A stretch of 64,000 bases of DNA from Carallia brachiata (lineage: Eukaryota > Streptophyta > Magnoliopsida > Malpighiales > Rhizophoraceae): the NCBI GenBank assembly GCA_021464245.1, contig JADCRB010000068.1:2476797-2540796 (forward strand), written 5' to 3'. This document shows, piece after piece, positions 59,516 to 64,000 of this stretch. The notes under the pieces are model-generated. The model made no database searches, was not told where the DNA came from, and saw only the letters and a program-made list of their open reading frames with translations. Made by a program: the position numbers and the translations under genes. Within the stretch, counting starts at the first letter, position 1. Each line of letters starts with the position of its first letter.

Positions 59516-60404
59516 GAAAAAAAAGGATTTACTATTGGTTTTCAGTCCATTTAGGAATAATTTTCTTTAGGGAAAGGATTCGTATCTGGAGGTAGTGTCC
59601 AGAAAATTAACCAGATGCAAACAAAATCCAATCATTTGGAATTTTTTTGGAAAAAAAAAAATTTGAACAAATTATAAAATTAAAATTTAAAATTAAATCG
59701 CTGTTACCTTAAAATTTAAAGTATATATTTTATATAGTATACATTTAAATAAAAAAAATTATTTTCTTTAAAAAAAAATTCCTAAAAATTTCAACACAAT
59801 TGCATTTTTAATGCAACCGGTTGCTTTTTGTGTCCCGACGCAAGTATCCGAATTAGGGATGTATGGACCCTTTAAGATATTGGTGGGCTGGGCTGGCTGG
59901 GCTTTCCAGAAATTAGACATGTCAGGAGTTTAGCACGAGAATTATACGAAGCCCTGGATCAATACCTCTTGAGGAGATTGGGCCTACGACTAAAATTGGT
60001 TAAAAGGGTTGTGTTGGCGTATCTACATGTAGAAATAGGCCTTGGTTTATGGATTCACACGACTGCGTCCAATTTTTACCGGGGTAGGCAGCTAGGGTCA
60101 TCTCAATGTGGCAAATGGCCCATTAAATAATTAAAAAAAAAATGAAGACACACTCTTTGATATACTTATTATAGAAAATTAAAAATTATTCAATTATTAA
60201 TAAAAATGGCACGTACTCTAATAAACACTGTAAAATATTAATTTTTTGAGTTTTTAGTATCTTGTATTAATTGTGTGTAATGAATCTACCAAAATATATG
60301 ATTTATTTTAATAAATAAATAATGGTCGAGTAGACAATCATTCTGAGTTAAAAAATATGTTTATCTAATTTTTTCTATTCAAGATAATAAAGAAATAATC
60401 CCAG
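59516..60404. other. Intergenic
   Basis: AT-rich, with a GC-richer piece at 59,870-60,110 that I cannot assign. Confidence 0.45.
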
Positions 60405-60560
60405 GTACGGTATCGAGTGAGTCAGTAGAAAATAATTGTGACATTTTACCTCTTAGCCACATAAATAATTCAGTGGCCCAAGTGTTTAACAATGGGTAAA
60501 AATACATTAATAATTATATATTTTCTAGCTAACCAATTTTGGCCCATCAATTAGCAAAAC

Positions 60561-60773
60561 CAAAAGAAAAAAAGTTAGTATCAGGAGATTGGTGTATCGA
60601 ATTTTGTCTTGACTAAAATTAAAATTGTTATTTTTAAAATAAAAATTGATATTTTTGAAATACTTTTTATTTTTATTTCTCAAAAAAATTTATATTCGTT
60701 TTAAAAATAACATACACAATTTATTTTAGAATAAAAACTAAGACATTTTACCGAAAACATGTAACTGTGCTCA
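60561..60773. mobile_element. MITE-like insertion in the upstream region of the right kinase copy
   Basis: The left copy reads 'attagcaaaagcaaaacaccttc'. The right copy has about 213 extra bases between 'agcaaaac' (60,553-60,560) and 'agcaaaat' (60,774-60,781). The insert has AT-rich halves that are weakly inverted ('tttgtcttgactaaaatt' and 'aaaactaagacatttta'). It lies about 450 bp upstream of the start codon, so it may affect expression. Confidence 0.55.
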
Positions 60774-61222
60774 AAGCAAAATACCTTCAGAAATTTCAAA
60801 CTTAGTCTTCACATGAATCACATGGTTTTACTTTTATACCGGACCAGCACAAATCTGTTGATTATTTTTTATTTTATTTTATTTTTCTTGTGTCAATGCG
60901 CATAAGGATGGCCTGTTGAATTTACCAAAATACTCATCTAGAGTCATAAGACTTTTTTTTTGCATCTGGAAAATCTTCTGAAAAGTATTGAGGTCGAAGG
61001 TTATAATGGTCATTTCATCAAAATTTTTGTGCACTTTCTATCCGACTAGCAGCTATTCCAAGTGATTTTTGCCATTTTGCTGACATTTCACGATAGCACA
61101 GCAATCAGGACCCATTCTTCTCTCTTTCTCCCGTGTAAAACATAGCACTATATCCTCGGCTGATTGTCTCCTTGGGATTTAAAGATATCTATTTTGTCTG
61201 CAAAATTAATCATCTTGCAGCC

Positions 61223-63682
61223 ATGGATGGGAAGAGCAGTCCGTGGCTCATGCTTTATGTTGTCATCACGTGCTTGTTTCTCAGCTCTCATGTCTCACTC
61301 GGAGCTGACAGGATCACCGCAAACCAATCTCTGTCTGGTGATCAGACCATTGTCTCTTCAGATGGCAACTTCAAGCTTGGCTTCTTCAAACCAGGCAACT
61401 CCTCAAACTACTACATAGGCATATGGTACAACACGGTCTCTCAGCTGACCTCAGTTTGGGTGGCAAATCGAGAGACTCCAGTCTTTGATAGATTTTCTTC
61501 AGAATTGAGAATATCAAATGGGAATTTGGTTCTCTTCAATGAGTCCAAAATCCAAATTTGGTCAACAGGCTTGAACTCCAGCACTTCAGGTTCTGTAGAA
61601 GCTGTGCTTCGTGATGAAGGAAATCTTGTTTTGAGTGATGGGTCTAATCCGTCAGAGCCTCTCTGGCGGAGTTTTGATCACCCTGGAAATACCTGGCTTC
61701 CTGGAAGCAAAGTTGGGTATAACAAAATTACCGGTAGGAATACACTTCTCACTTCCTGGAAAAACGAAGAGGATCCTGCACCGGGTCTTTTCTCTCTTGA
61801 GCTAGATCCCAATGGCACCAGTCAATATTTTATTCTTTGGAACATGTCTAAAGTGTTTTGGACTAGTGGTACTTGGAATGGGCGTATCTTCAGCTTAGTT
61901 CCTGAAATGAGATTGAATTATATCTATAATTTTAGTTATGATGACAATGATGTTGAGAGGTACTTCACCTATTCTCTTTACAATAACTCGATCATATCCC
62001 GATTTGTGATGCATGTTGGAGGGCAGATTCAGCAGCAGTCATGGTTGGAGCCGTCCGGATGGCAGTTGTTTTGGTCTCAACCGAGAGTGCATTGTAACGT
62101 TTATGCTTACTGTGGCGCGTTTGGGAGCTGCAATGTGAACTCTCAGCCTTTCTGCCAGTGTTTGAGAGGTTTTGTGCCCAAATCTGCGGATGAGTGGGGT
62201 TCAGAAGTTTATTCCGGAGGCTGTGTCAGGCAAACCAGCCTGCAGTGTGAGAATTCTAGTCTTGGCAACGCTAAACTCGACAAATTTTTTCAGGGTGTCA
62301 ACAAGATATCAGGCCAAAGCCCGGTCACGGTGGCAGCTGGGAGTGCACAGGATTGTGAGTCAACCTGTTTGAGCAACTGCTCTTGTACTGCTTATGCTTA
62401 CGACAACAATCAGTGTTCAATTTGGTATGGGGATCTGTTGGATCTGCAAGATGATACAACTAGTGGAAGGACTTTCTACATAAGGCTTGCTGCTTCCGAG
62501 TTTTCAAGTTCAAAGACTAGTAAGGGAGTCATTATTGGTGCTGTTGTGGGTGCAGTGGTGGTCGTATTGCTCCTTGGTCTTGTAATTTTTGTCATCTTGA
62601 GGAGGAGAAGGACGACAATCAAACCAGGGAAAGTTGTGGAGGGCTCACTTGTGGCTTTTGGGCACAGAGATTTACAGAATGCGACCAAGAATTTCTCAGA
62701 GAAATTGGGGGGAGGAGGTTTCGGTTCTGTTTTCAAAGGGCTGTTGCCAGATTCAAGTGTGATAGCTGTGAAGAAGCTTGAAAGCATTAGTCAAGGAGAG
62801 AAGCAATTCCGCACAGAGGTAAGCACGATTGGTACGATCCAGCATGTCAATCTTGTTCGCCTTCGTGGATTCTGCTCCGAGGGTACGAGAAAATTGTTGG
62901 TGTATGACTACATGCCAAATGGTTCTCTTGATTCGCATCTCTTCCATGAAGAAGTCTCAGAAGCCTTGGACTGGAAGACTAGGTACAACATTGCTTTGGG
63001 AACAGCTAGAGGATTGACTTATCTTCACGAGAAGTGCAGGGATTGCATCATCCACTGTGACATAAAGCCTGAGAACATTCTTTTGGATGCTGAATTGTGC
63101 CCAAAGGTAGCAGATTTTGGGCTGGCAAAGCTTGTCGGGCGGGATTTTAGCAGGGTGTTAACAACCATGAGAGGGACAAGAGGCTATCTCGCTCCAGAGT
63201 GGATTTCAGGAGTTGCTATCACAGCCAAAGCTGACGTTTACAGCTACGGAATGATGCTTTTCGAAATTATATCAGGAAGAAGAAACTCTGAGCATTCTGA
63301 AGATGGAAAAGTGAAGTTCTTCCCTACTTGGGCCACAAGCCTAATAGTTGCAGGTGGCAATGTCCTGAGCCTGTTGGACCCTAGATTGGAGGGGAATGCT
63401 GATTTGGAAGAGCTAACAAGAATGTCTAAAGTTGCTTCCTGGTGCATCCAAGATGACGAGACCCAGAGGCCGTCCATGGGTCAGGTTGTTCAGATTCCCG
63501 AGGGAGTTTTACATGTGAACTTGCCGCCGATGCCCAGATCACTACAACTGTTTGTTGATACTCCGGAACACTTAGTTTTCTTCACAGAGTCATCCTCTAG
63601 CCAAAGTTCACAGCATCAGAGCAACATATCTACGGCTTCCACCCACTCCAGAAGTGCATCATCCCGGAGTTCCAAGTCTTGA
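61223..63682 (+). CDS. G-type lectin S-receptor-like kinase (At2g19130-like), intact
   Basis: Intronless, 819 codons. Signal peptide 1 to about 27; bulb-type lectin about 30-155 (YYIGIWY, VWVANRE, GNLVLSDG); S-locus glycoprotein region with WTSGTWNG; EGF-like cysteines about 291-334 (CNVYAYCGAFGSCN, CQCLRGFVP); PAN-like about 340-422; membrane segment about 435-459; kinase about 495-765. The kinase has GGGGFGSV (496-503), catalytic Lys517, HCDIKPEN (611-618), DFG (631-633) and GTRGYLAPEW. The catalytic Asp is preceded by Cys, not Arg, so it is a non-RD kinase, a type common among immune receptors. The tail is Ser-rich. The ATG at 61,223 is chosen because it matches the left copy; an upstream in-frame ATG at 61,172 has no such support. 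A membrane receptor is certain by domain; ligand and pathway are unknown. Confidence 0.94.
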   Translation: MDGKSSPWLMLYVVITCLFLSSHVSLGADRITANQSLSGDQTIVSSDGNFKLGFFKPGNSSNYYIGIWYNTVSQLTSVWVANRETPVFDRFSSELRISNGNLVLFNESKIQIWSTGLNSSTSGSVEAVLRDEGNLVLSDGSNPSEPLWRSFDHPGNTWLPGSKVGYNKITGRNTLLTSWKNEEDPAPGLFSLELDPNGTSQYFILWNMSKVFWTSGTWNGRIFSLVPEMRLNYIYNFSYDDNDVERYFTYSLYNNSIISRFVMHVGGQIQQQSWLEPSGWQLFWSQPRVHCNVYAYCGAFGSCNVNSQPFCQCLRGFVPKSADEWGSEVYSGGCVRQTSLQCENSSLGNAKLDKFFQGVNKISGQSPVTVAAGSAQDCESTCLSNCSCTAYAYDNNQCSIWYGDLLDLQDDTTSGRTFYIRLAASEFSSSKTSKGVIIGAVVGAVVVVLLLGLVIFVILRRRRTTIKPGKVVEGSLVAFGHRDLQNATKNFSEKLGGGGFGSVFKGLLPDSSVIAVKKLESISQGEKQFRTEVSTIGTIQHVNLVRLRGFCSEGTRKLLVYDYMPNGSLDSHLFHEEVSEALDWKTRYNIALGTARGLTYLHEKCRDCIIHCDIKPENILLDAELCPKVADFGLAKLVGRDFSRVLTTMRGTRGYLAPEWISGVAITAKADVYSYGMMLFEIISGRRNSEHSEDGKVKFFPTWATSLIVAGGNVLSLLDPRLEGNADLEELTRMSKVASWCIQDDETQRPSMGQVVQIPEGVLHVNLPPMPRSLQLFVDTPEHLVFFTESSSSQSSQHQSNISTASTHSRSASSRSSKS

Positions 63683-64000
63683 AGCTAGAAAAATGAGACA
63701 AGCACATCTCAAGAACTCAATGTTCAAATAAATGTAAGCATGTTTTCAATATGATAGTGCAAGAACCTTAGTAATTGTTGTAATCGATTGCATGTCTTTC
63801 AATTTGATAGTGCAACAGCATGAGTAATTGTTTTAATATATTTTAGCCAATTTTCCTTTCTGATTACATGGATGTATATTCGGTCAAAAACCTGTTATGG
63901 AATACGCTACTAAGAGAAATGCCCATGTCTTTGTTCTGTTTCTTACATTGTGCTGAGAACTTTGCACAGATAGTTTGATTGGCAATATGGGACGTGGATG

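Larger units (their letters stand above)
60405..64000. repeat. Receptor-kinase duplication, right copy
   Basis: Partner of 48,405-51,960; homology still continues at the right edge of the window. Confidence 0.92.

Overview
The window looks like eudicot nuclear DNA. It is AT-rich, the genes have GT-AG introns, and the products are plant-specific (G-type lectin receptor kinases, a B-box protein, a plant frataxin, an agenet-domain protein). Many small plant transposons lie between the genes: MITE-like inverted repeats, a SINE, LINE tails, a solo LTR and a TRIM. Protein similarity made me think of a woody eudicot, perhaps Sapindales/Citrus, but that is only an impression.

Left third (1-21,700): a head-to-tail segmental duplication offset by about 13.5-13.95 kb. 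Each copy carries, in order, the 5' end of a minus-strand S-domain receptor kinase, a plus-strand tRNA-Ser(UGA)-like sequence, a conserved GC-rich ACGT-containing block and a plus-strand B-box gene. Copy B (from 9,788) has an intact 8-exon, 1,040-aa receptor kinase with an extra WAK-like cysteine-rich module, a nearly intact tRNA and an open B-box gene. In copy A the kinase runs off the left edge, the tRNA is decayed and the B-box gene is a pseudogene. The copies differ by several element insertions that can be defined by comparing them.

Middle (21,700-43,000): a roughly 420-bp tandem array of about five units, a SINE with a perfect 15-bp target duplication and a degenerate Mutator-like element come first. 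Four single-copy housekeeping-type genes follow: frataxin (minus, 5 exons, frameshifted in the transit peptide as sequenced), a small agenet protein (minus), an LRR 'outer-arm dynein light chain 1-like' protein (plus, 4 coding exons, with a 39-codon upstream ORF) and an SNM1/Artemis-type metallo-beta-lactamase nuclease (plus, 4 exons, with a 411-bp solo LTR in its second intron).

Right third (43,000-64,000): a tandemly duplicated 1.5-kb segment carrying LINE RNase H tails comes first. A second receptor-kinase pair of the At2g19130 type follows, about 12.16 kb apart. The left member has a 1-bp frameshift; the right one is intact (819 aa). Between the pair lie a 431-bp TRIM retrotransposon, a large MITE and a small frameshifted membrane-protein gene.

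The genes do not form a pathway. The theme is tandem duplication of immune-receptor-like kinases, with one member of each pair, or its passenger genes, decaying. I did not find a clearly undescribed biological system. The best leads are the frataxin frameshift, the very short TRIM, the tandem array with internal dyads, the duplicated ACGT block and the upstream ORF.
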